Positions 8,241 through 16,060 of a stretch of DNA of 64,000 nucleotides are shown piece after piece (position 1 is the stretch's first letter; the number at the start of each line of letters is the position of its first letter). Where the stretch lies: assembly GCF_008040165.1 (NCBI RefSeq), contig NZ_VRUR01000002.1, positions 62,001 through 126,000 of the forward strand. Direction: 5' to 3'. Both the position numbers and the translations under genes were made by a program. Source of the stretch: Flagellimonas hymeniacidonis (GTDB taxonomy: Bacteria > Bacteroidota > Bacteroidia > Flavobacteriales > Flavobacteriaceae). Under the pieces are notes generated by a model that saw nothing but the letters and a program-made list of their open reading frames with translations, was not told the DNA's origin and searched no databases.

Positions 8241-10271
8241 ATGAAAACAACATTAAATTTTAGCACCATTTGTGGAGCAGCCCTGTTTTTACTGATGGGG
8301 GCAACCACACATGCGCAAGAAAAAACACTTCCTGGGAATCCGAGCTTGGTAAGTTCAGATGATGAACTTATCTCACTTGCTTCCTTGGATGAAGGAGATT
8401 ATAGATACACTGTTTCGGACTATTTTGCCAATCCAAAGGCATTTACGTTCAGGTTTTCACCAGATGGTAAATATTTATCGTATCGTGAAAGTGATGAAAA
8501 TGGAAAACAACATATTTACGTTAAAAGCCTTGCAACAAATCAAATTAAAAGAGCCATTGAAGAAAAGGATGAACTGGTAAGATCGTATGGCTGGTTAAAC
8601 AATGAAAGACTGTTCTATTCCATGGATAAGGGTGGTGATGAAAACTATCATATTTATGCGGTGGATTTAGACGGAAGCGATTTAAAAGACCTAACTCCTT
8701 TTGATGGGGTTCGGGCTCAATTTACAGAATTGCTCAAGGAGGACAAAAATCACATTATTGTTTCTCTCAATAAAAATAACCCACAGGTATTTGAGCCTTA
8801 CAAAGTGAATCTGGATAATGGAGAGCTCACTCAACTTTACACCAATGAGGATGCTGCCAACCCGATAGCGGGATATAATTTTGATAAAGATGGAAACCTT
8901 AAGGCATTTGCTAAAATCAGAGATGGTGTGGAGCAAGATATATACTATGAAGATGGGACTGGTGGGTATACGACAATTAAAAATCTGAATTGGAAAGATG
9001 CCTTTAACATTCTTGACTTCAACTATGGTACTGAGAACCCTCACGATGCCTATATTCTATCAAACCTAAGCAGTGATAAATCGGAAATAGTGCTTTATGA
9101 TTTAAAGGAGGATAAAGTAATTGAGAAGATCTTCAGCAATGATCAGTATGATGTTCAAAATATGGGGCTTTCCAGAAAGAGAAACTATGAAATAGATTAT
9201 TTCTCCTATGAAGGTGAGAAAAGTATTATGGTTCCTGTTAGCGATGCATTTAAAAAGTTGGATGCCAAGGTCAAAAAGGAACTTCCAGGTAAACAATATA
9301 GCGTTTTGGATACCACAGATGATGAAAACCTATATATGGTCTACGTGGACAGTGATCGATTGTATGGAGTGTATTATTCATACAATGTATCGAAAGATGA
9401 ACTTACGGAGTTGTATAATACCATGCCACAGCTTAAGGAAGAAGACATGTCCGAAATGCGACCCATTACCTTTAAAAGTAGGGATGGAATAACATTGCAT
9501 GGCTACATTACGCTACCAAAAGCGTCGTTGGCAGGAGAAAAAGTGCCTGTTATTGTGAATCCTCACGGAGGACCACAAGGAATACGTGACTCATGGGGTT
9601 TTAACCCAGAATCACAATTATTTGCTAGCAGAGGATATGCAACGCTACAAGTCAATTTCAGAATTTCTGGAGGTTATGGACGAGAATTTTTGGAATCTGG
9701 TTTCAAACAAATTGGGAGAAAAGCGATGGATGATGTGGAAGATGGCTTAAAATATGTCATAGATCAAGGCTGGGTGGATGCAGATAAAGCAGCCATATAT
9801 GGAGGTAGCCACGGCGGATATGCAGTGCTAAGAGGTTTGACCAAAACACCAGATTTATATGCTTGCGGAGTGGATTATGTTGGCGTTTCCAATCTTTTCA
9901 CCTTTATGAAGACCATTCCACCATATTGGAAGCCCTATTTAAAGATTATAAAGGAAATTTGGTATGATGAGGATGTGGCCGAGGAAAAAGTAATTATGGA
10001 AGAAGTATCTCCGGTGTACCAGATAGAAAAGATTAAAAAGCCTTTGTTTGTAGTTCAAGGGGCTAATGACCCAAGGGTTAATATAGACGAATCGGATCAA
10101 ATTGTGAGTGCTTTGAGGGGTAAAGGCTATGATGTACCTTATATGGTTAGATATGATGAAGGCCATGGTTTTGGTAAGGAAGAGAACCGAATAGCGCTAT
10201 ATAAAGCTATGATGGGCTTCTATGCAAAACATTTAGGGAAACAAGAGATACCTACTCCACTTAAAGACTAG
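8241..10271 (+). CDS. secreted S9 family (prolyl oligopeptidase-type) peptidase
   Basis: This serine peptidase of the S9 family (acylaminoacyl-peptidase / DPP-like) has 676 residues. The signal peptide runs to THAQ at about residue 26, so the enzyme acts in the periplasm or at the cell surface. An N-terminal beta-propeller region is followed by the alpha/beta hydrolase domain. The catalytic triad is visible: Ser523 in GGSHGGY, Asp610 in GANDPRV and His642 in DEGHGF. It is a single-gene unit closed by a strong hairpin terminator at 10298. Confidence 0.93.
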   Translation: MKTTLNFSTICGAALFLLMGATTHAQEKTLPGNPSLVSSDDELISLASLDEGDYRYTVSDYFANPKAFTFRFSPDGKYLSYRESDENGKQHIYVKSLATNQIKRAIEEKDELVRSYGWLNNERLFYSMDKGGDENYHIYAVDLDGSDLKDLTPFDGVRAQFTELLKEDKNHIIVSLNKNNPQVFEPYKVNLDNGELTQLYTNEDAANPIAGYNFDKDGNLKAFAKIRDGVEQDIYYEDGTGGYTTIKNLNWKDAFNILDFNYGTENPHDAYILSNLSSDKSEIVLYDLKEDKVIEKIFSNDQYDVQNMGLSRKRNYEIDYFSYEGEKSIMVPVSDAFKKLDAKVKKELPGKQYSVLDTTDDENLYMVYVDSDRLYGVYYSYNVSKDELTELYNTMPQLKEEDMSEMRPITFKSRDGITLHGYITLPKASLAGEKVPVIVNPHGGPQGIRDSWGFNPESQLFASRGYATLQVNFRISGGYGREFLESGFKQIGRKAMDDVEDGLKYVIDQGWVDADKAAIYGGSHGGYAVLRGLTKTPDLYACGVDYVGVSNLFTFMKTIPPYWKPYLKIIKEIWYDEDVAEEKVIMEEVSPVYQIEKIKKPLFVVQGANDPRVNIDESDQIVSALRGKGYDVPYMVRYDEGHGFGKEENRIALYKAMMGFYAKHLGKQEIPTPLKD

Positions 10272-10297
10272 CAGAAATTGTATATAAAGAATTAATG

Positions 10298-10326
10298 AAA
10301 GGAGCTTTTAAAAGCTCCTTTTTTTG
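10298..10326 (+). terminator. intrinsic terminator after S9 peptidase gene
   Basis: A perfect palindrome AAAGGAGCTTTTAAAAGCTCC is followed by a run of T. It lies about 27 nt after the stop codon. Confidence 0.85.
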
Positions 10327-10541
10327 TTTGGTAAAAGGCTATAGAAGTCAGAATTACCGTTCGAGCTTTCAATTTTACCACTGGTCATAATCTACTTTAT
10401 TTCTGTAGGAATGCAAGGTATTTTTGGGGTATAACAAACAAAACAAATACCAAATGATAGCTCTAGCAAAATTAATTATCACATTACTCGTAAATATTCT
10501 TGTTTAATTAAATCACAAGTTCAAGCTTAAATATATCAACA

Positions 10542-10754
10542 ATGAAAAAATTAAACACATCACAAAAAATAGTATTGATTTCAGGAATTATAGGAGTGCT
10601 CATTGGCATTTACGGAAAATATGATGGTTGGTTATATGATGACTATTTTATATTCTTTTACACGGGCATATCGCTTATATGGGTAGCTTTTTTAAGAACA
10701 GACAGAAGATGTCACAAAAACTCTAGAAAAGCATCAAGAGAAATAGCTGAATAG
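10542..10754 (+). CDS. small two-helix membrane protein, unknown
   Basis: This 70-residue protein has two hydrophobic segments, about residues 11-26 (VLISGIIGVLIGIYG) and 34-51 (YFIFFYTGISLIWVAFL), and a basic tail with KNSRKASR. It has an ATG start and a plausible A-rich region upstream. It precedes the LytS/LytTR pair by 91 nt and could be an accessory membrane protein, but nothing ties it to that system. Homologues are not recognised. Confidence 0.55.
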   Translation: MKKLNTSQKIVLISGIIGVLIGIYGKYDGWLYDDYFIFFYTGISLIWVAFLRTDRRCHKNSRKASREIAE

Positions 10755-10815
10755 GAATCATGGAGCCATTTGCCATGAAAGAAGAACAAAGGCTTACCAC
10801 CCTATGGCAAAAAAC

Positions 10816-10823
10816 TATATTTG
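10816..10823 (+). promoter_or_regulatory. -7 element for the LytS/LytTR pair
   Basis: TATATTTG matches TAnnTTTG and lies 22 nt before the kinase ATG at 10846. The -33 region (CTTA) is weak. Confidence 0.5.
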
Positions 10824-10845
10824 AAAAAAATATTGATACACGTTA

Positions 10846-11904
10846 ATGGAATTAACCCGTAAAAAAAGTAATTACAGTTTTTGGATTCTTCAACTTCTTG
10901 GTTGGGGATTCATCAATATGATTTCAATTTTTGCCCTAAAGAAAATAAGTACTGAGTTGCTTATATATTCCATAGTATTTGGCATGTTCATCGGGATTTT
11001 TTCAACTTCCATTTTACGTTGGTATTTAAAAAGGAATATTCAATTCGATTCTTTTGGTATTAAAGAGCTCATAAAAATAGTTGTCTCTTTTTTACTTGTG
11101 GCTGCACTCTTTGGGGCGATGAACTATGGGTTTGGTTATTTCTATGCCAAATTTGGGCCGGAACTATCAGAAGCCGAAATTCAGATGTTCAATAATTATG
11201 ATAAAGTCTGGATACAGGTATTCAATGCTCTTTTCCTAATAGGAGCATGGACTGTTACATATTTAGCAATTAAGCTATTATTGAAATTAAATAAAAACCG
11301 AATTGAAAGGTTAGAACTAAATACCCATCTTAAACAGGCCCAACTTAATACCCTAAAAGGACAGATCAATCCGCATTTTATGTTCAATAGCCTTAACAAT
11401 ATAAGAGGGCTAATGTTGGAAGATGTAGATAAATCTCGGGAAATGTTGACCAAACTTTCTGAAATACTCCGGTATTCTTTGAGCAAGAATAATATTAATG
11501 CCATTGCAGTCGAAGAAGAGCTGGAAATGGTTGACAATTATATAGATCTATCAAAAATTCAGTTTGAAAACCGATTGGAGTTTGTGAAAGAGGTAGATAA
11601 AGATGTATTACAGCTTCAAATACCACCCATGATCATACAGTTGTTGATAGAGAATGCCGCTAAGCATGGTATTGCTAACTTAAAACAAGGAGGTCGAATC
11701 GTTTTAAGCTTAAAACAAGAGGGTGAACTTTTGGTCATAGAAGTTAGAAATACAGGAAAACTCCAAATTGGAAAAAATACGACCCAGTTAGGGCTAAAAA
11801 ACATTCGGCAACGATTAAAATTACTATATGCTGATAAGGCATCCTTTAGCTTAAATGAGATTGCCGATGAGGTGGTGGCGAACATAAAAATCCCGCTGGC
11901 ATGA
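10846..11904 (+). CDS. LytS/YehU-type sensor histidine kinase
   Basis: This 352-residue membrane sensor kinase has about four transmembrane helices in the first 150 residues and no large external domain. A His_kinase (PF06580-type) domain follows, with the phospho-acceptor His177 in QINPHFMFNSLNNI. A degenerate ATP-binding domain comes next, with the N-box LLIENAAKHG and the GLKNIRQRL motif near the end. It overlaps the response-regulator gene by 4 nt (ATGA), so the pair is co-transcribed and coupled. The signal sensed is unknown. Confidence 0.92.
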   Translation: MELTRKKSNYSFWILQLLGWGFINMISIFALKKISTELLIYSIVFGMFIGIFSTSILRWYLKRNIQFDSFGIKELIKIVVSFLLVAALFGAMNYGFGYFYAKFGPELSEAEIQMFNNYDKVWIQVFNALFLIGAWTVTYLAIKLLLKLNKNRIERLELNTHLKQAQLNTLKGQINPHFMFNSLNNIRGLMLEDVDKSREMLTKLSEILRYSLSKNNINAIAVEEELEMVDNYIDLSKIQFENRLEFVKEVDKDVLQLQIPPMIIQLLIENAAKHGIANLKQGGRIVLSLKQEGELLVIEVRNTGKLQIGKNTTQLGLKNIRQRLKLLYADKASFSLNEIADEVVANIKIPLA

Positions 11905-12626
11905 AAATTAAAGCAGTAATTGTTGAAGATTCCAGGTTGGCCAGAAATGAGTTAAAAGAACTCATTAAAAAGCACGAAGAAATTGAACTGGTTGGAGAGG
12001 CAGAAAATGTGGACTCAGGATATGAACTCATACAGAAGGAGCATCCAGATTTGTTGTTTCTGGATATAAACATGCCAGAAAAAGACGGTTTTGAGCTACT
12101 TGAAATGCTTGATGAGGTTCCCATTACCGTTTTTACCACAGCCTTTGATGAATACGCCATTAAATCATTTGAATACAATGCGTTGGATTATCTACTTAAA
12201 CCTGTGAACGAAAAACGGTTTGCAAAAGCATTGGAAAAAGTTACGACCCAGCTAAGTGGAAATAAAGAAGAAGTTGCCACTACCAAAAAATTGTCCGAAA
12301 ACAGTCAAATCTTCATTAAAGATGGAGAATCTTGTTGGTTGGTAAAAGTTGGGGATATTTCTCATTTTGAGATTGTTGGAAATTATACCAGAGTATTTTT
12401 CGATAAGAAAAAACCATTGTTATATAAATCACTTAATCAGGTTGAGGAAAAACTGCCAGAACAGTCTTTTTTTAGAGCCAATCGCCAGCAAATTGTAAAT
12501 ACCAACTTTATTGAAAATGTAATGCCATGGTTCAATGGCAAGCTGAAACTTCAGATGAAAAATGGGGAAGAAGTGGAAGTGTCCAGACGGCAATCTTATA
12601 TTTTTAAGGATAAGATGAGTTTATAA
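11901..12626 (+). CDS. LytTR family response regulator
   Basis: This 241-residue regulator is the partner of the kinase encoded just upstream. The receiver domain covers about residues 1-120, with the phosphorylated Asp55 in LLFLDINMPEKDG and the conserved Lys in DYLLKPVNEKRF. The C-terminal LytTR DNA-binding domain (about 140-241) shows the usual ISHFEIVGNYTRVFF and FFRANRQQIVNT motifs. It probably controls a nearby or its own promoter, but no LytTR direct repeats were identified. Confidence 0.94.
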   Translation: MKIKAVIVEDSRLARNELKELIKKHEEIELVGEAENVDSGYELIQKEHPDLLFLDINMPEKDGFELLEMLDEVPITVFTTAFDEYAIKSFEYNALDYLLKPVNEKRFAKALEKVTTQLSGNKEEVATTKKLSENSQIFIKDGESCWLVKVGDISHFEIVGNYTRVFFDKKKPLLYKSLNQVEEKLPEQSFFRANRQQIVNTNFIENVMPWFNGKLKLQMKNGEEVEVSRRQSYIFKDKMSL

Positions 12627-12642
12627 TCAAAAAACGGAGTAG

Positions 12643-12672
12643 AAAAAAGGCCTTCTTAAGAAGGCCTTTTAA
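12643..12672. terminator. bidirectional terminator between LytTR and DoxX genes
   Basis: A perfect 26-bp palindrome at 12645-12670 (AAAAGGCCTTCTT and its complement) has an A-run on one side and a T-run on the other. It can therefore serve both converging genes. Confidence 0.85.
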
Positions 12673-12674
12673 AT

Positions 12675-13049
12675 TTAAGCTCTTAAGAGTTCCTTATATC
12701 TGTCTTTATATCCCATAAGAACAGCAATATTCAAGACAAGTAATATTAGAGCTCCCATAATATCTGCTGGGGCCAATGTTGCATGAAACAGTACAGCATT
12801 TACAGAAACACTCATAAGAATAACGGCCATTAGTGCGCCATACTTATTCAGAATAAAAGCCAGTCCAGCCAAAATTTCTATAATACCTACGATTTTAAGA
12901 AGATGGGTTGGGCCAATGCCAGCAAAGTAGTTGCCAGCTAGTTCAGGCATTTCCCCAAATGGGATAAACCCAAAGAATTTATTTAAACCAAATACTAGGA
13001 CAAATAGCCCTAAAAGAATACGGGCTACTAGGAAAACTTTTGAATTCAT
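12675..13049 (-). CDS. DoxX family membrane protein
   Basis: This 124-residue integral membrane protein has four predicted helices. It resembles the DoxX/DoxD family, with the first helix around LGLFVLVFGLNKFFGFIPF and a GIIEILAGLAFIL helix in the middle. Family members are small membrane proteins linked in some bacteria to thiosulfate oxidation or redox stress; the role here is unknown. It is alone and converges on the LytTR gene at a shared terminator. Confidence 0.8.
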   Translation of the reverse strand: MNSKVFLVARILLGLFVLVFGLNKFFGFIPFGEMPELAGNYFAGIGPTHLLKIVGIIEILAGLAFILNKYGALMAVILMSVSVNAVLFHATLAPADIMGALILLVLNIAVLMGYKDRYKELLRA

Positions 13050-13144
13050 GTGTTTGAATTTAGTGGTTAAGCAATAAAATTAACCAAAAATTAGGAATTT
13101 GATAATTTATACAGAGCAAAATTCGATAATTGACAGATATTGAA

Positions 13145-13930
13145 TTACAGTGATTTAAGCAATCCTCCGTCAATGGGGATATTGATTCCTGTAATGTATG
13201 CAGCTTGCTCTGAAGCCAAAAAAGCTACCAAAAAGCCATATTCCTTAGGATCTCCAATGCGTTTCATTGGCACTTGGGCTTCCATGTTAGCTTTTACCTC
13301 TGAAGCAGATATTCCTAGTTTTTCAGCTTTTTTGCTGTTCAGTTGCGCTATTCTATCCGTATCAAAGTATCCCGTAAGAACGTTGTTGACGGTAATTCCG
13401 TCTTTGGCTACATCAAAAGCCAAGCTTTTTGCCCAAGTCACTACTGCTGCTCTAATAGAATTTGATAATGCCAAATAATTCAAAGGTTCTTTAACAGAAA
13501 TGGATGCCACATTGATTATTCTTCCCCATCCCTTTTTTTGCATGTTTTCTACAGCAAGCGCTGTGGTATAAACAACAGACTTGAATAAAAGATCAAAAGC
13601 TTGTTGATAATCCTCTACCTTTTTTTCCAAAGCTCCGCCGGCTGCAGGCCCCTGCGTATTATTTACTAAAATATCAATGGAATGTTGATTAAAAAAAGAG
13701 CGCATGGTGCTCTTATATGTTTCAAAATTGGAAAAATCTACAACGAGATATTGATGTTTTTGACCTTGATCAGATGGTAACAGTGAGATTATGGCCTTCA
13801 TTTTTTCTTCGTTCCTAGCCATAAGGGTTACGTTTGCCCCGCTAGCGGCCAATTGTTTTGTAATGGCTTCACCAATTCCTTTGCTGCTACCCCCAACCAA
13901 TGCGTTTTTGCCTAAAAGTGTAATATTCAT
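13145..13930 (-). CDS. SDR family oxidoreductase lacking the usual YxxxK
   Basis: This is a 261-residue Rossmann-fold protein of the short-chain dehydrogenase family. The NAD(P)-binding motif GGSSKGIGEAI lies at residues 13-23, and NNTQGPAAGG corresponds to the NNAG region. Where the catalytic Tyr-x-x-x-Lys should be, the sequence reads NYLALSNSIRAAV. The segment aligned with YSASK is LALSN, so both Tyr and Lys are replaced. A branch of SDR proteins with this LSN pattern exists in other bacteria, so this may be a subfamily trait. It starts 2 nt after the cupin gene and is co-transcribed with it. Confidence 0.88.
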   Translation of the reverse strand: MNITLLGKNALVGGSSKGIGEAITKQLAASGANVTLMARNEEKMKAIISLLPSDQGQKHQYLVVDFSNFETYKSTMRSFFNQHSIDILVNNTQGPAAGGALEKKVEDYQQAFDLLFKSVVYTTALAVENMQKKGWGRIINVASISVKEPLNYLALSNSIRAAVVTWAKSLAFDVAKDGITVNNVLTGYFDTDRIAQLNSKKAEKLGISASEVKANMEAQVPMKRIGDPKEYGFLVAFLASEQAAYITGINIPIDGGLLKSL

Positions 13931-13932
13931 AA

Positions 13933-14244
13933 CTACTTATATTCTTCTCTTGCAGGACTAAAAATATCCATCAATTTACATGGGGTGAGTGCCTTTCCAC
14001 TGTGTGGCACATTAGACGGAATTATGACGATGTCGCCGGGGTAATAAATGGCCGTTTTTCCTCCAAGGGTAAATTCAAAATTCCCTTCCAGAACATGCAT
14101 AATTTGTTCGTGCACATGGTTATGCTCAGGTACTTCTGCATCTTTTTCAACATCCCAAAATGCCCAGGTCATAGTTTCACTATGAACCATTTTTCCATGG
14201 TATCCCGGCATAATTTCTTTTGATTGAATTTCAGATAAGTTCAT
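13933..14244 (-). CDS. cupin domain protein
   Basis: This is a single-cupin protein of 103 residues. Motif 1 appears as PEHNHVHEQIMHVLEG and motif 2 as PGDIVIIPSNVPHSG, with His and Glu residues that could bind a metal. The frame is open back to 14382, but the ATG at 14244 (MNLSEIQ) is preferred because the longer version would run into the promoter and start of the divergent mpl gene. It lies 2 nt upstream of the SDR gene, which suggests joint action on a small molecule, but the substrate is unknown. Confidence 0.85.
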   Translation of the reverse strand: MNLSEIQSKEIMPGYHGKMVHSETMTWAFWDVEKDAEVPEHNHVHEQIMHVLEGNFEFTLGGKTAIYYPGDIVIIPSNVPHSGKALTPCKLMDIFSPAREEYK

Positions 14245-14292
14245 TGCATTCAATTTTGTTCTAAGATAGAGATTAATAAGATGAAATCTTAG

Positions 14293-14323
14293 TTTGTATT
14301 GACTTTGCCAATGTCTATTTTTG
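14293..14323 (+). promoter_or_regulatory. mpl: consensus Bacteroidota promoter for mpl
   Basis: TTTG at 14293-14296, a 19-nt spacer and TATTTTTG at 14316-14323 match the full Bacteroidota consensus (TTTG-N19-TAnnTTTG). The predicted start of transcription is about 12 nt before the mpl ATG. Confidence 0.75.
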
Positions 14324-14340
14324 AGATATAAATTGTAACA

Positions 14341-15696
14341 ATGAAAATCCACTTTATTGCCATTGGCGGAAGCGCTATGCACAATCTAGCCCTTGCTTTG
14401 GAACACAAAGGATATACTATTACGGGAAGTGATGACGTAATTTTTGAACCGTCAAGAAGTAGATTGGAAGACAAAGGATTGTTGCCCACTGAATTTGGAT
14501 GGTATCCGGAAAAAATTCACGGGCAATTGGATGCGGTTATTCTTGGGATGCATGCCAAACCGGATAACCCTGAGTTACTAAAAGCACAAGATTTGGGTCT
14601 AAAGATTTACTCTTATCCTGAGTTTTTGTATGAGCAGTCTAAATATAAGACAAGGGTAGTAATTGGTGGCAGTCACGGTAAGACCACTATTACCTCAATG
14701 ATTCTTCATGTGTTGGATTATAATGACATTAGTGTGGATTATATGGTAGGTGCACAATTGGATGGTTTTGACAGAATGGTGCACCTTACTGAAGAAAACG
14801 ATTTTATTGTTTTGGAAGGGGATGAATATTTATCCTCTCCTATAGATAGAAGACCTAAATTTCATCTATACCAACCTAACATTGCTTTGTTGAGTGGTAT
14901 TGCATGGGATCACATTAATGTGTTTCCCACTTTTGAGAATTATGTGGAACAGTTTCAGGTTTTTGTAGACAGTATTGTACGTGGAGGCAGCATTACATAT
15001 AATGAAGAAGATGCAGAGGTGAAAAAAGTGGTAGAGGCTACAGAAAATCAGATTCGGAAATTTCCATATGGTACTCCCAACTATAATGTTGTGGATGGAA
15101 CAACATTTTTGGACACTCCTGAAGGGGAAATGCCTATGGCTGTCTTCGGAAAGCACAATCTAAATAATTTAGCCGGAGCCAAATGGATATGTCAGAACAT
15201 GGGGGTAGATGAGGCAGATTTTTATGAGGCAATAGCTTCTTTTAAAGGAGCTTCAAAAAGAATGGAAAAAATTGCTGAAGGAAAGGGAAAGGTTGCTTTC
15301 AAAGATTTTGCACATTCTCCAAGCAAGGTTAGAGCTACTGCAATGGCAGTTAAGGAACAATATCCCAAACGCAAATTAATAGCATGTTTAGAATTACATA
15401 CCTATAGCAGCCTCAATTCTGAGTTTTTAAAAGAATATGATGGCGCCATGGACGCTGCTGATGAAGCCGTTGTTTTTTACTCTCCAGATGCCGTAAAGAT
15501 CAAGCAATTAGAAACGGTTACAACTGGACAAATTAGGCAAGCGCTAAACAGGGAGGATGTTACCATTTTTACGGACCCTGCTCTGTTTCAGGGTTATCTG
15601 TTTAATCAAAATTTTGACAATGTAGCACTACTTTTAATGAGCTCTGGTAACTACGGAGGGTTGGATTTTGAAAGGGTAAAGTCTGTTTTTCAATAA
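14341..15696 (+). CDS. mpl: UDP-N-acetylmuramate:tripeptide ligase Mpl (Mur ligase family)
   Basis: This 451-residue Mur ligase attaches recycled peptide to UDP-MurNAc in peptidoglycan recycling. The N-terminal AIGGSAMHNLALAL loop replaces the GIGGxGM of MurC. The ATP-binding loop GGSHGKTT is at about residue 110, and a KDFAHSPSKVRA motif follows in the central domain. These fit Mpl rather than MurC, which also would normally sit in the mur-fts cluster; here the gene stands alone. It is driven by a full consensus promoter and is divergent from the cupin-SDR pair. Confidence 0.88.
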   Translation: MKIHFIAIGGSAMHNLALALEHKGYTITGSDDVIFEPSRSRLEDKGLLPTEFGWYPEKIHGQLDAVILGMHAKPDNPELLKAQDLGLKIYSYPEFLYEQSKYKTRVVIGGSHGKTTITSMILHVLDYNDISVDYMVGAQLDGFDRMVHLTEENDFIVLEGDEYLSSPIDRRPKFHLYQPNIALLSGIAWDHINVFPTFENYVEQFQVFVDSIVRGGSITYNEEDAEVKKVVEATENQIRKFPYGTPNYNVVDGTTFLDTPEGEMPMAVFGKHNLNNLAGAKWICQNMGVDEADFYEAIASFKGASKRMEKIAEGKGKVAFKDFAHSPSKVRATAMAVKEQYPKRKLIACLELHTYSSLNSEFLKEYDGAMDAADEAVVFYSPDAVKIKQLETVTTGQIRQALNREDVTIFTDPALFQGYLFNQNFDNVALLLMSSGNYGGLDFERVKSVFQ

Positions 15697-15711
15697 GTAC
15701 CTTTTTAAGGA

Positions 15712-16014
15712 TTAATCCGCAAATACCTCGTAGTGCGTTACTTTTTTAGGAAAATCCAATAAATAATCTTTGTCTTCGGGATAGTATTTTGCTTTTTCAT
15801 AATCTTGTCCGGCAAAGTTTCTAATAACTTCCATGTTTTCCCAAAAAGTTATCAGATTGAAATAGGCGTGATTTTCGTCGGTTCTTTTTAAAAAAGTAAG
15901 CTTTATAAAACCATCTGTTTTTGAATAGTCGGGTATGGCCCGCGCCTTCATGAAATCTGTATATTCTTCCAAATGTTCAAGCTTTGTATGTCCTTTCCAA
16001 ATTCTAGCAATCAT
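15712..16014 (-). CDS. antibiotic biosynthesis monooxygenase (ABM) domain protein
   Basis: This 100-residue protein has a single ABM-like ferredoxin fold: an N-terminal MIARIWKGHTKLEHLEEYTDFM, a central GFIKLTFLKR strand and an FWENMEVIRNFAG helix. Small ABM proteins include heme-degrading and quinone-forming monooxygenases as well as non-catalytic members, so the reaction is not assigned. It is 46 nt downstream of the SMI1/TPR gene and may share its transcript. Confidence 0.72.
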   Translation of the reverse strand: MIARIWKGHTKLEHLEEYTDFMKARAIPDYSKTDGFIKLTFLKRTDENHAYFNLITFWENMEVIRNFAGQDYEKAKYYPEDKDYLLDFPKKVTHYEVFAD

Positions 16015-16060
16015 TTATTTAGTTTTTATAAGTAATCTACTGAGATAGTTTGACCTTAGT

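Noticed and set aside
14245..14382. N-terminal extension of the cupin protein
   Set aside because: It would overlap the mpl promoter and start codon, and the added residues do not look like a cupin.
15697..15711. Short CCTTTTTAAGG palindrome between mpl and the ABM gene
   Set aside because: The stem is only about four pairs and is too weak to call a terminator.
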